Assembly: GCA_947625195.1 (NCBI GenBank)
Contig: CANQNK010000002.1
Span: forward strand, 62,001 to 126,000
Length of the DNA stretch: 64,000 bases
Source: an uncultured Clostridia bacterium
Lineage (GTDB): Bacteria > Bacillota > Clostridia > Oscillospirales > Ruminococcaceae
Direction of reading: 5' to 3'
Shown: positions 46,331 through 54,524 of the stretch, piece after piece
How the letters are laid out: each line of letters opens with the position of its first letter
Position numbering within the stretch: position 1 is the stretch's first letter
Made by a program: the position numbers and the translations under genes
Notes under the pieces: model-generated
The model's database searches: none
Seen by the model: only the letters and a program-made list of their open reading frames with translations
Told to the model about the DNA's origin: nothing

Positions 46331-46488
46331 CTTCGGTACGTTAACACTGAATCTGTTGATATTGGTATGCCTTTTAAGCCGGCAGGCAAACATCAGCTTT
46401 CCGCCGATTTTTTACCGCGGACTTTGCTGCGATTTGCCGCCACATAAATTGAGCCGTTATTTAACAAATAATATATAGGAGGACTAAT

Positions 46489-47202
46489 ATGAAAGCACTT
46501 GACATTTATAAGGAACTTCAGTCTAATCCGTATCCGGGAAGGGGAATTGTCATCGGAAAGTCAGAGGACGGTAAAAAGGCGGTGACTGCGTATTTTATTA
46601 TGGGAAGATCGGAAAACTCACGAAACCGTATCTTTACGCCGACTGAGGACGGTATCAAGACCGAGGCATATGATCCCTCAAAGATTACCGATCCGCACCT
46701 TATCATCTATTCTCCGGTAAGGGTTCTGGGCAACAAGACCATCGTCACAAACGGAGATCAGACTGATACCATTTATGAGCTTATGGATAAGCAGCAGACC
46801 TTTGAGCAGGCGCTCAGGACAAGGAAGTACGAGGACGACGCGCCGAATTACACGCCAAGGATTTCGGGAATAATGCACATAGAAAACGGAGAATATAATT
46901 ACGCTTTTTCAATTATCAAGAGTGCAGACGGAGATCCCGACTGCACAGAGAGATTCACTTATTCATATAACGATCCGTTAAACGGATTTGGCCATTTTAT
47001 ACATACGTATATGGGAGACGGGAATCCGCTTCCGAGCTTTGAGGGAGAGCCTAAAAAGGTAAAGATCCCAAACGATATAGACAGCTTTACAGACTCCCTT
47101 TGGGAAAGCTTGAATCAAGACAATAAGGTGTCGCTGTTTGTCAGGTTTATCGATATTGAATCCGGCAGCGTCGACACGAGAATTGTAAATAAAAATAAGT
47201 AG
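46489..47202 (+). CDS. IMP cyclohydrolase, PurO-like family
   Basis: 237 residues. It belongs to the IMP cyclohydrolase family first known from archaeal PurO, recognisable by YPGRGIVIGKSEDGKKAV near the start, MGRSENSRNRIF near residue 45, ALRTRKYEDDAPNYTPRISG near 110 and NDPLNGFGHFIHTYMGDGNP near 165. It closes FAICAR to IMP. Together with the stand-alone AICAR transformylase that follows, it replaces the usual two-domain PurH. AGGAGG precedes the ATG. The residue assignments come from memory of the family. Confidence 0.88.
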   Translation: MKALDIYKELQSNPYPGRGIVIGKSEDGKKAVTAYFIMGRSENSRNRIFTPTEDGIKTEAYDPSKITDPHLIIYSPVRVLGNKTIVTNGDQTDTIYELMDKQQTFEQALRTRKYEDDAPNYTPRISGIMHIENGEYNYAFSIIKSADGDPDCTERFTYSYNDPLNGFGHFIHTYMGDGNPLPSFEGEPKKVKIPNDIDSFTDSLWESLNQDNKVSLFVRFIDIESGSVDTRIVNKNK

Positions 47203-47217
47203 AAAAGGGGCAGAAAA

Positions 47218-48402
47218 ATGGCAAATGAAATGCTTTTAAAGTATGGCTGCAATCCAAATCAGAAGCCGTCGAAAGTATTTATGAAAAGCGGAGCTGAGCT
47301 TCCGATTAAGGTTTTGAATGGCAAGCCGGGATATATAAATCTTCTCGACGCGTTTAACGGCTGGCAGCTTGTAAAGGAGCTTAAAAAGGCTACGGGGGTT
47401 TGTGCGGCAACATCATTTAAGCACGTTTCTCCGGCGGGAGCGGCAATAGGAAGACCGCTCAGTGATACGCTTAAGAAAATTTACTGGGTAGACGATTTGG
47501 GAGAGCTTTCTCCACTTGCCTGTGCTTATGCAAGGGCGAGAGGGGCGGACAGAATGTCGTCATATGGTGATTTTATAGCACTTTCCGACGAGTGCGACGT
47601 ACCAACCGCAAGAATGATACAGAGGGAGGTTTCCGACGGAGTAATAGCTCCGGGATACACGGCAGAAGCTCTTGAGATTTTAAAGAGCAAGCGCAAAGGA
47701 ACTTATAATATAATAAGGATCGATGAAAGCTATGTGCCTGAAAGTATTGAAACAAAGGATGTTTACGGAGTGACCTTTGAACAGGGAAGGAACGAGCTTG
47801 ACATAAACAAAGAGATGATTATGTCAAATATCGTGACTGAAAACAAGGATATTCCCAAGGACAAGATGGAGGACTTGATCATTTCGCTTATCACGCTTAA
47901 GTACACACAGTCCAATTCGGTTTGCTATGTAAAGGACGGTCAGGCTATAGGAATAGGAGCGGGACAGCAGTCGCGAATCCACTGTACGCGCCTTGCGGGA
48001 AATAAGGCGGACAACTGGTGGCTGAGGCAGTCGCCGCAGGTATTGTCGCTTGATTTTGTGGACGGAATACGCCGCCCGGACAGAGATAACGCAATAGACG
48101 TATACATTTCCGATGAGTATGAGGACGTGCTCAAAGAGGGCGAGTGGCAGAGAATTTTCAAGACAAAGCCGCCGGTATTCACAAGAGAAGAGAAAAAGGA
48201 GTGGCTTGAAAAGAACACCGATGTGTGCCTTGGTTCTGATGCGTTCTTCCCATTCGGTGATAACATTGAGAGGGCGAGAAAGAGCGGCGTATGCTACATT
48301 GCGGAGCCGGGCGGCTCCATAAGAGACGACAACGTAATCGAGACCTGTAACAAATACGGTATCGCGATGTCGTTTACGGGAATAAGACTGTTCCACCACT
48401 GA
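47218..48402 (+). CDS. Stand-alone AICAR transformylase (PurH C-terminal domain only)
   Basis: 394 residues corresponding to the formyltransferase half of PurH, with no MGS-like cyclohydrolase domain. Family motifs: LLKYGCNPNQKPSKVF at the start, ATSFKHVSPAGAAIGRPL near residue 65 with the catalytic Lys-His pair, YTQSNSVCYVKDGQAIGIGA near 228 and GSDAFFPFGDNIERA near 340. It needs 10-formyl-THF, linking it to folate uptake at 62.8 kb, and it also recycles AICAR released by HisF. Confidence 0.93.
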   Translation: MANEMLLKYGCNPNQKPSKVFMKSGAELPIKVLNGKPGYINLLDAFNGWQLVKELKKATGVCAATSFKHVSPAGAAIGRPLSDTLKKIYWVDDLGELSPLACAYARARGADRMSSYGDFIALSDECDVPTARMIQREVSDGVIAPGYTAEALEILKSKRKGTYNIIRIDESYVPESIETKDVYGVTFEQGRNELDINKEMIMSNIVTENKDIPKDKMEDLIISLITLKYTQSNSVCYVKDGQAIGIGAGQQSRIHCTRLAGNKADNWWLRQSPQVLSLDFVDGIRRPDRDNAIDVYISDEYEDVLKEGEWQRIFKTKPPVFTREEKKEWLEKNTDVCLGSDAFFPFGDNIERARKSGVCYIAEPGGSIRDDNVIETCNKYGIAMSFTGIRLFHH

Positions 48403-48452
48403 TAAACTATTATTAGGCAGTTTGTAAAAAATAAAAACATAGGAGGATAATT

Positions 48453-49115
48453 ATGATTAAGAAAGTTATCGCATTTTGTGCGTGTGCAGCTATGGCGTTA
48501 TCGCTTGCAGCCTGTTCAGACGTAACCAATAACGAAGAAAATTTAAAAAACGGAAACACAACCTCGACGACCACAAACCCGGGCTCAGCTTCGGGAACAA
48601 ACGATTCTGATTCTTCAGATTCAATGTCTGGAGGCTCTGGAGCAGACAGTTCCAACGTGACTATCGTTGACGGTGAGATAGATACGCTTTATTACGACAT
48701 TGATGTTGGCGACAACTGGGATCTCAGCACGGGAAACGATTCGCTGTTAATGCTTATGAGAAAGGGTGAAAATGAAGAGGAGAGTGCATCTAATATTTCT
48801 ATTATGTACACCACTCAGTTCGGTGGTATGACAGCAGACCAGTGCCTAGACGCTTTAGTTAAACAGTACAATGGAATGGACGGTTACATGGTTGAGTCCT
48901 CTGAAACAAAGAAAATAGACGATTACAATGTCTGCGAGGTTGTTCTTTCGACCAGCCTTTCGGGTAAGACTGCGAAAATCAAGCAGATTTGTATACTTGA
49001 CGATGAAAACGATCAGAACGCTGTCATCATGACCTTTACGGCGCTTTCGGATTACTACGACGCTATAATTGACGAGGTAGACAGAATGGCTGCCTCTGTT
49101 GATTTTGAAAATTAG
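48453..49115 (+). CDS. Predicted lipoprotein of unknown function
   Basis: 220 residues. A lipoprotein signal peptide ends in the lipobox LAAC (Cys near residue 21). A low-complexity Ser/Thr/Gly/Asp linker follows to about residue 70, then a globular acidic domain with no known family. AGGAGG is well placed. It is anchored outside the membrane, at the end of the pur operon and before a strong terminator. Its function cannot be told from the sequence. Confidence 0.8.
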   Translation: MIKKVIAFCACAAMALSLAACSDVTNNEENLKNGNTTSTTTNPGSASGTNDSDSSDSMSGGSGADSSNVTIVDGEIDTLYYDIDVGDNWDLSTGNDSLLMLMRKGENEEESASNISIMYTTQFGGMTADQCLDALVKQYNGMDGYMVESSETKKIDDYNVCEVVLSTSLSGKTAKIKQICILDDENDQNAVIMTFTALSDYYDAIIDEVDRMAASVDFEN

Positions 49116-49130
49116 TGTAACGCTAAAAAA

Positions 49131-49170
49131 TTAAGTCAGGCGAGTAAAATCGCCTGACTTTTTTGTTTTT
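49131..49170. terminator. Bidirectional terminator
   Basis: AAGTCAGGCGA pairs perfectly with TCGCCTGACTT around 6 bases. A T-run follows on the plus strand and an AATTTTTT tract on the minus strand, so it ends both converging units. Confidence 0.88.
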
Positions 49171-49239
49171 GATACTGGAGCATTTTCTGTTTTTACATCT
49201 TTAAAAAGCTTTGTATATAATAAGATAATTTGTAATAAG

Positions 49240-50313
49240 CTAAAGAAGAGTACGCTCGTTACAGAATTCGCATTCTACGTTGTCACCGATGCCGATAAAG
49301 GATTTTGGCAGATAGTTTTCAGAATTAGTTATGCAGCCTGGGTTTGAACAGCACACCCCGGGATACTCTTTTCCGCGAAGAAGCTGTATATGCCTTTTTT
49401 TATCAGAAAGCATAGTCATAATAAGCGCCATTCTTATGAACATTCCGTATTTTGCCTGCTTAAAATAAACGGCTCTCTCGTCCTTGTCTACCTCAACCGA
49501 AATTTCGTCCACACGGGGAAGGGGATGCAAAACCTTTAAGTCAGGCTTTGATAAAGACAGTTTTGCGGTGTCAAGCACGTAGGTGTCTTTCTGCTCAATA
49601 TATTCTGCCTCAGAAGCAAACCGCTCCCGCTGGATTCGTGTCATATATAAAACATCAAGCTCGCCGATCACCTCTTCAAGCGACTCGACCTCCTTATAGC
49701 TTACGCCGTGAACCGAAAGTATATCCTTTATGTACTGAGGCATTTTTAGCTGCGGGGTCGATATGAATACAAACGAGTTGCCCTTGTAGCAGGACATTGC
49801 CTTTACAAGAGAGTGAACCGTACGCCCGAATTTCAAATCGCCGCATACTCCGATTTTCAAATTTCCAAGAGTTCCCTTTTCAAGCCAGAGCGTGAGCAGG
49901 TCGGTAAGCGTTTGCGTCGGGTGAAGGTGTCCGCCGTCTCCAGCATTTATAACCGGACAGTCTGCTGTAAGCGCCGCCGCTTTTGCCGCTCCAGGCTGCG
50001 GGTGGCGTATTACCAGAACATCGGCATAGCCCGAAACTATTCGTGTGGTGTCCATAAGGTTTTCGCCCTTTGAAACCGACGAGGTGGACGGATTATCAAA
50101 GCCGATAAGCGAACCTCCTAAGCGAAGCATCGCAGTCTGAAACGACATCTGCGTTCTTGTTGACGGCTCGTAAAAAAGAGTCGCCATTATCTTGCCCTCG
50201 CACGCCTTTGAGTATTTTTTGGGGTTCCGATAGATGTCTGCGCCGAGCTCTAAAAGCTCATTCCAGAATTTTACGGGGAAGTCGTTAAGATCGATAAGGT
50301 GCAGATGCTTCAT
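49240..50313 (-). CDS. pyrB: Aspartate carbamoyltransferase with fused PyrI-like zinc tail
   Basis: First committed pyrimidine step. 357 residues, about 50 longer than a plain catalytic chain. Catalytic motifs: FYEPSTRTQMSFQTAM near residue 47, DGGHLHPTQTLTDLL near 126, RIQRERF near 223 and LHPLPRVDEI near 260. The extra C-terminus carries C322-x4-C327 and C348-xx-C351, the same spacing type as the zinc site of the PyrI regulatory chain, but not PyrI's nucleotide-binding domain. This resembles PyrB-PyrI fusions known in some bacteria. AAAGGAATGG precedes the ATG. Last gene of the comEC operon. Confidence 0.94.
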   Translation of the reverse strand: MKHLHLIDLNDFPVKFWNELLELGADIYRNPKKYSKACEGKIMATLFYEPSTRTQMSFQTAMLRLGGSLIGFDNPSTSSVSKGENLMDTTRIVSGYADVLVIRHPQPGAAKAAALTADCPVINAGDGGHLHPTQTLTDLLTLWLEKGTLGNLKIGVCGDLKFGRTVHSLVKAMSCYKGNSFVFISTPQLKMPQYIKDILSVHGVSYKEVESLEEVIGELDVLYMTRIQRERFASEAEYIEQKDTYVLDTAKLSLSKPDLKVLHPLPRVDEISVEVDKDERAVYFKQAKYGMFIRMALIMTMLSDKKRHIQLLRGKEYPGVCCSNPGCITNSENYLPKSFIGIGDNVECEFCNERTLL

Positions 50314-50331
50314 AAAACCATTCCTTTCAGC

Positions 50332-50928
50332 TTAAGTATTATTCATATCAGAAGAAATTTTCCTGAGAGCCTTTGTAAGCTCGTCCATTGAATAGCATTT
50401 GTTTAACACATCAAGCATAGCTTTTGTAGATACGAGCTCGGGCAGACCAAGCGCTTTTAACAGCGCTTTTCTTTTGCTGTTTGCGCCTTTTGTTCCCGCA
50501 AGGCCCAGATCATACAAATCAATACTTGTGATACTTTCATTTCTTTTTTTGCTGCAAAGTGCGCCTGAGGATTTAAATGCTTTTATCAGAATTTCTGCTG
50601 AGATGCCCTCAACGCCGAGCTTTCCCTCCTTTGAGGGTTTGTCCTTACGCTTTTCCTTGCCGAAAACGTCGGGGATATACACATTTGTTATCTTATCGCT
50701 GTCAACAAAGCTCTTTATATAATTTCGTATCTGAAACCCGGCAGTATCCGAATCTGTAAGTATGATTATCCCAGATTTCTCAGCATAAAACTTTATCAGT
50801 CTGCGCTTTTCTTCATTTTTATAAAGCTCAAAGCCATTTGTCTGGATGATAACGCCCTCTATCACCGACGAAAGCTTTATCTTATCGTACTTGCCTTCTA
50901 CGATTATCGCTTTATCAGTATACAGCAT
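50332..50928 (-). CDS. rnmV: Ribonuclease M5 family TOPRIM protein
   Basis: 198 residues. The TOPRIM motifs IIVEGKYDKIKL (Glu), IILTDSDTAGFQIRNYI (DxD) and KEGKLGVEG fit RNase M5, which matures 5S rRNA in low-G+C Gram-positives. A C-terminal domain (DLYDLGLAGTKGANSKRKAL) follows. It overlaps holA by 14 bases, so translation is coupled. Some annotations leave this group as an unnamed TOPRIM/DUF4093 protein, so the activity is inferred from the family. Confidence 0.82.
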   Translation of the reverse strand: MLYTDKAIIVEGKYDKIKLSSVIEGVIIQTNGFELYKNEEKRRLIKFYAEKSGIIILTDSDTAGFQIRNYIKSFVDSDKITNVYIPDVFGKEKRKDKPSKEGKLGVEGISAEILIKAFKSSGALCSKKRNESITSIDLYDLGLAGTKGANSKRKALLKALGLPELVSTKAMLDVLNKCYSMDELTKALRKISSDMNNT

Positions 50929-51976
50929 CGTTATCTGTTCCCGCTATTTTTGCTATCGCCTTTTGAAAGATTATGTCCGGAGGGGTGCGCTTTGATTTTA
51001 AGGCAAAGTCCGCCTCTGACAAAACCGAAAGGCAGCGCCTTATATCTGAAAGTGTGTGCTTTCGGCATAGCCTGTATGCGTTTTTTGCCCGAAACTGCAA
51101 ATTTGCAGGGTAGGAGAAATCATCAATCAGATTTTGCTCTGTTGCACCCGTTTCACGCGCAAGCTTAGCTCTGTATATGTCGACGAACGCGCCGTTTACA
51201 GAGGAAAGCGCGGCAATATAGTCCTCAGGTTTTCTGCAAAGGTCCTTGAGTATTAAAAACGCTGCGTCTGCGTTTTTTGAAACTATTTCGCTTGCGAGCT
51301 TGAATGAATCAGCCTCAGTTTTCAAAACGCACAGAAGGTCAATATCCTCTTTTGTGATCTCACCCGACTGCTTATAAAAAATCAACTTTGAAAGCTCGTT
51401 ATTTATAACCGATAGATTGCAAAGCGAGATCTGTGCAAGGTAAGCCGCGTTATTATAGGATATTGAAAGCCCTGCCTTAGAAAGCTTTGAGGATATCAAA
51501 GCGGCAAGCTCGGACGCAGTTTTCAGCTTAAACTCCACCACAGAGCCTTTTTTTTCACAGAATTTTGAAAAAGATGCCCAATCCTTATTAAGCGCGGTTT
51601 TGCTTCGGTATACATCTATTCCGGTTATATAAATGATGACGGTCACGGTTTCATCAAGGTCGTTTAGTATATCCTTAAAAAAGTCGAAGTCGCTCTTTTT
51701 GAAGTCGTTAATATACAAATCATTTATGACTATGACCGTTCTTTCGCAAAACATAGGACACGCCTGAGCCGAATCTGAAAACTGTATAAAGTCAAAGTCC
51801 TTTCCGGTAAAGCGGTGAAGGTTCAAGTCCTCCGCCTCTTTTGGCATTATCTTGCTTATAAGGCGCTTTGTGTAGGATTCTACTGCGTTTATATCGCGTC
51901 CGTAAAAAAGGTAGAGGCTGTCTATTTTTCCGCTTTTTATTTTTGAAGCAAGGGCCTTATCGGTCAAAACGGGCAT
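50915..51976 (-). CDS. holA: DNA polymerase III delta subunit
   Basis: Clamp-loader wrench subunit that opens the beta clamp. 353 residues. N-terminal AAA-like segment SLYLFYGRDINAVESYTKRL without a Walker A motif, as usual for delta, then FDFIQFSDSAQACPMFCERT and the helical collar domain at the C-terminus (LRRCLSVLSEADFALKSK-type ending). AAGGAGAGG lies upstream. Its placement right after comEC is common in Firmicutes. Confidence 0.9.
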   Translation of the reverse strand: MPVLTDKALASKIKSGKIDSLYLFYGRDINAVESYTKRLISKIMPKEAEDLNLHRFTGKDFDFIQFSDSAQACPMFCERTVIVINDLYINDFKKSDFDFFKDILNDLDETVTVIIYITGIDVYRSKTALNKDWASFSKFCEKKGSVVEFKLKTASELAALISSKLSKAGLSISYNNAAYLAQISLCNLSVINNELSKLIFYKQSGEITKEDIDLLCVLKTEADSFKLASEIVSKNADAAFLILKDLCRKPEDYIAALSSVNGAFVDIYRAKLARETGATEQNLIDDFSYPANLQFRAKNAYRLCRKHTLSDIRRCLSVLSEADFALKSKRTPPDIIFQKAIAKIAGTDNDAVY

Positions 51977-51996
51977 AAAAACCTCTCCTTTCTATT

Positions 51997-53931
51997 TCAG
52001 AAAACACGCTTTTCATTCAGTATATCATATTTCACTCCGTTTTGCAACGAGTATTTGTTCGATATTTCATCCTCAAGGGTAATTTTTGCGTCCTCGTAAA
52101 AGGTGTAGCTTTTTCCTGCGTACTTCACTGTCAGCGCACCGTCTTTTTCGCTGGCCTGAATGTCAAGAGACGTAATGGTTATATCGCTTTGCGCAATAGA
52201 TTCATACGACAGTATTTTGGCGCTTAGATTATCCTTGTAATACGCCGCAGAGTGCGATGGGTTTTTGCACAAAAACAGGTCGGCAGATTTGACAAGGCTT
52301 TGCTCTAAAATCTCGTTTACGGCACCCGCGGAGCCGTTTTTTCCGCTTATGTCAAAAACTGCCGAGTAGTCGCTGCTTACTGCGACCAGCGCAGAGCCGG
52401 AGTTTTTTGCTATGTAGTAAAGGGAAAGGCTATCAGGGGACAGCACTTTGCTTAATATCGACAGCGAGAATGCAAGGCTTAAGACCGAGTATGACCGCAT
52501 CAACACGCCGGTGAGGGTTTTTGTTTTTATAAGGAAAACCAGCACGGATACGCAGCATACACCCACAAGTATATTAACAAAAGCATTTCCCGTGCCAATA
52601 TACGAAAAGGGAAGTTTTGAAAGCAGTCCGCTTACCTTTAAAACCGCGTTTACAGGGACGGAAGCCAGAAACAGCAGGGGATTTGCGATAAGCGAAAATC
52701 CTCCGGTCAGGGCCACCAAAGCGGTGAGGGCAAGCGAAAACGTGCAAAGGGGGATAAGCAGTATATTTGAGACCGGCGAAATGAGAGAAACCTCGTTAAA
52801 ACAAAAAAGTGATATGGGGATAGTTACAAGGCTTGCCGTAACAGACGGGGTGATAACTGACATAAGCGTTAAAAATCTGTGTCCAGAGAAACGCTTTAAT
52901 ATGAGAGGCGATACGACCGATACGGCAAACGCTCCCGCAAATGACAGTATGAATGATACGCTTCTTGCCGCGTACGGCGAAAAAAGCAGTATAATCACTG
53001 CGCTTAGTCCAAGAGAGTTGAGCGGATCCGGGCGGCGTTTGAAAATCCACGACGAGTGTATAAGCGCAGACATAAGCGCCGCTCTTAAAACAGATACACT
53101 TGCTCCTGCAAAAATTACAAACGCTGCTATTGAGATCAGGGTCGCTATGCTGATAAGCTTTTTATTCTTTATAATAAGCGATAATACAGTATAAATTAGC
53201 GACGTAACTATTACAAGGTGTGTTCCCGATAGCGCAAAAATATGCCCAAGTCCTGAACGGTAAAGTATCTGCCTTGTGCCGCTGTCAAGCTGCGATTTGT
53301 CTGAGCAGAGCATCGCCCCTAAAAAACCGCCGGCGTCTGTAGGCAAAAAGGAGGTTATCTTATCAAAAAGAAAATCGCGGTAGTTTAAAATCATTCGTTT
53401 GACAGAAAACTCAACCGGCGTAATCTCAATGCCAGTTACATCTCCGCCTTCAAGATATATTCCTTTAGAGGCGTAATAATTCTGTGAGGCGAAATCTACA
53501 GTGTTTTGAATTTCGTTTACGCTCCCGGTGATTTTTACTTTGTCGTAATAGTCTACATCATAAGCATCGGTATAAAAGCTTATCTCACAGTCAGTACCGT
53601 TGATCTCGCCGTAAACGTCAAGCCGCATTGTATCTGAAGATAAATAAGTAAAGTCTGTCACCAATCCTCTCATAGTAACCTGCTTTCCGGAGTAAGACAA
53701 AACAGGGGATTTTTGAAAGCAGGTATAAAAAGCGTTTGCCGCAAACGCAGCCGCAATACTTACGCATACGGTTAAAATGGCAGCTCGTCCGGTTCTTAAT
53801 ATAAAAAATAACGCCGCCGAAGCGCACAGCACGGCAGCGGACACAACAAAAGACGCTGTTAAAGATAAAAAAGAAGCAGCAAACATGGCGGCAGCATACG
53901 AGATCCCGATATACGCCATCTTTCGCTTCAT
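51997..53931 (-). CDS. comEC: ComEC/Rec2-family DNA-uptake channel protein
   Basis: 644 residues, shorter than the about 770 of Bacillus ComEC. Order: two N-terminal membrane segments, an OB-like extracellular domain (about 85-165, VTMRGLVTDFTYLSSDTMRL), then the competence membrane domain with many helices, including FLGAMLCSDKSQLDSG, YRSGLGHIFALSGTHL and VSVLRAALMSALI. The C-terminal metallo-beta-lactamase part is reduced to about 130 residues with no HxHxDH zinc motif. It forms the inner-membrane channel for transforming DNA in competent bacteria; whether this organism is competent is unknown. First gene of its operon. Confidence 0.87.
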   Translation of the reverse strand: MKRKMAYIGISYAAAMFAASFLSLTASFVVSAAVLCASAALFFILRTGRAAILTVCVSIAAAFAANAFYTCFQKSPVLSYSGKQVTMRGLVTDFTYLSSDTMRLDVYGEINGTDCEISFYTDAYDVDYYDKVKITGSVNEIQNTVDFASQNYYASKGIYLEGGDVTGIEITPVEFSVKRMILNYRDFLFDKITSFLPTDAGGFLGAMLCSDKSQLDSGTRQILYRSGLGHIFALSGTHLVIVTSLIYTVLSLIIKNKKLISIATLISIAAFVIFAGASVSVLRAALMSALIHSSWIFKRRPDPLNSLGLSAVIILLFSPYAARSVSFILSFAGAFAVSVVSPLILKRFSGHRFLTLMSVITPSVTASLVTIPISLFCFNEVSLISPVSNILLIPLCTFSLALTALVALTGGFSLIANPLLFLASVPVNAVLKVSGLLSKLPFSYIGTGNAFVNILVGVCCVSVLVFLIKTKTLTGVLMRSYSVLSLAFSLSILSKVLSPDSLSLYYIAKNSGSALVAVSSDYSAVFDISGKNGSAGAVNEILEQSLVKSADLFLCKNPSHSAAYYKDNLSAKILSYESIAQSDITITSLDIQASEKDGALTVKYAGKSYTFYEDAKITLEDEISNKYSLQNGVKYDILNEKRVF

Positions 53932-53993
53932 AAAAACAGCTCCTTTTTATAGTGTAAAGGATTTTTAATAAATTATTTGTTGCTGATAACCTA

Positions 53994-54022
53994 ATTATAA
54001 CACGCCGTGAAAAATAAAGCAA
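53994..54022 (-). promoter_or_regulatory. SigA-type promoter for the comEC operon
   Basis: On the minus strand TTGCTT, 17 bases, TATAAT, about 60 bases before comEC. Confidence 0.72.
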
Positions 54023-54166
54023 GCAAATATATGTTAATTCATAAAAACTGTTTTGGATTTACAATGGATATGTTACAAACAGATAAGAATAATATATCCG
54101 GTTTTCAACAATTGATCTAATACCTCACGCGGGAATTTTCAGCCGAGAGAACAAATAGGGTAATTA

Positions 54167-54400
54167 TTATAATCTCTTCTGTAAATATATAATTTCTTTT
54201 AAATCCTCAAACAAAAGCATGATGTCATAAAAGTATTCGTTGTCTTTTCTGTGAGAGCGTTCCACCTTACCGTTATGTCTTGGAGTATATGGTATGATAA
54301 GCTTGCGGCAGATACCTAATTCTTTCAGCCGGATCTTAAAAGAGCCATATCGTTCTCTTTTTTACTTTCACCATGCTTCTTTTAAAACTCAAAGCCTTTG
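54167..54400 (-). pseudogene. Transposase (DDE integrase core) fragment, decayed
   Basis: The minus strand reads, in one frame ending at 54167, FKIRLKELGICRKLIIPYTP, then RHNGKVERSHRKDNEYFYD, then FEDLKE and a stop. This is the C-terminal half of a retroviral-type integrase core as found in IS3/IS481-like elements, including the catalytic Glu of GKVERSH. An in-frame stop at 54362 and a frame change before a KGFEF remnant (about 54385-54400) show decay. No terminal repeats or upstream half are present. The rest of this 590-base gap (53932-54524) holds two promoters and nothing else I recognise. Confidence 0.75.
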
Positions 54401-54460
54401 TAAGTATTAAAAAAATTTCAACCAGTATACACAATTTTTTACAAATCTTGTGGTGCGGTG

Positions 54461-54490
54461 TTTACAAAACCATACATTTTGTGGTATACT
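54461..54490 (+). promoter_or_regulatory. SigA-type promoter for the topoisomerase pair
   Basis: TTTACA (54461-54466), 18 bases, TATACT (54485-54490), 35 bases before the start codon. Confidence 0.7.
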
Positions 54491-54524
54491 ATTGTGTAGT
54501 GTACAATTGACAAGGAGATAAAAT

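Noticed and set aside
46367..46447. 26-codon frame between purN and the PurO-like gene
   Set aside because: No Shine-Dalgarno site and no similarity recognised; probably chance.
46449..46477. Possible promoter TTGAGC-17-TATATA before the PurO-like gene
   Set aside because: Weak -35 in an AT-rich tract inside an operon; not strong enough to list.
52448..53194. Long plus-strand frame (248 codons) opposite comEC
   Set aside because: It lies wholly inside comEC on the other strand, has no RBS, and comEC's translation is clearly the conserved one.
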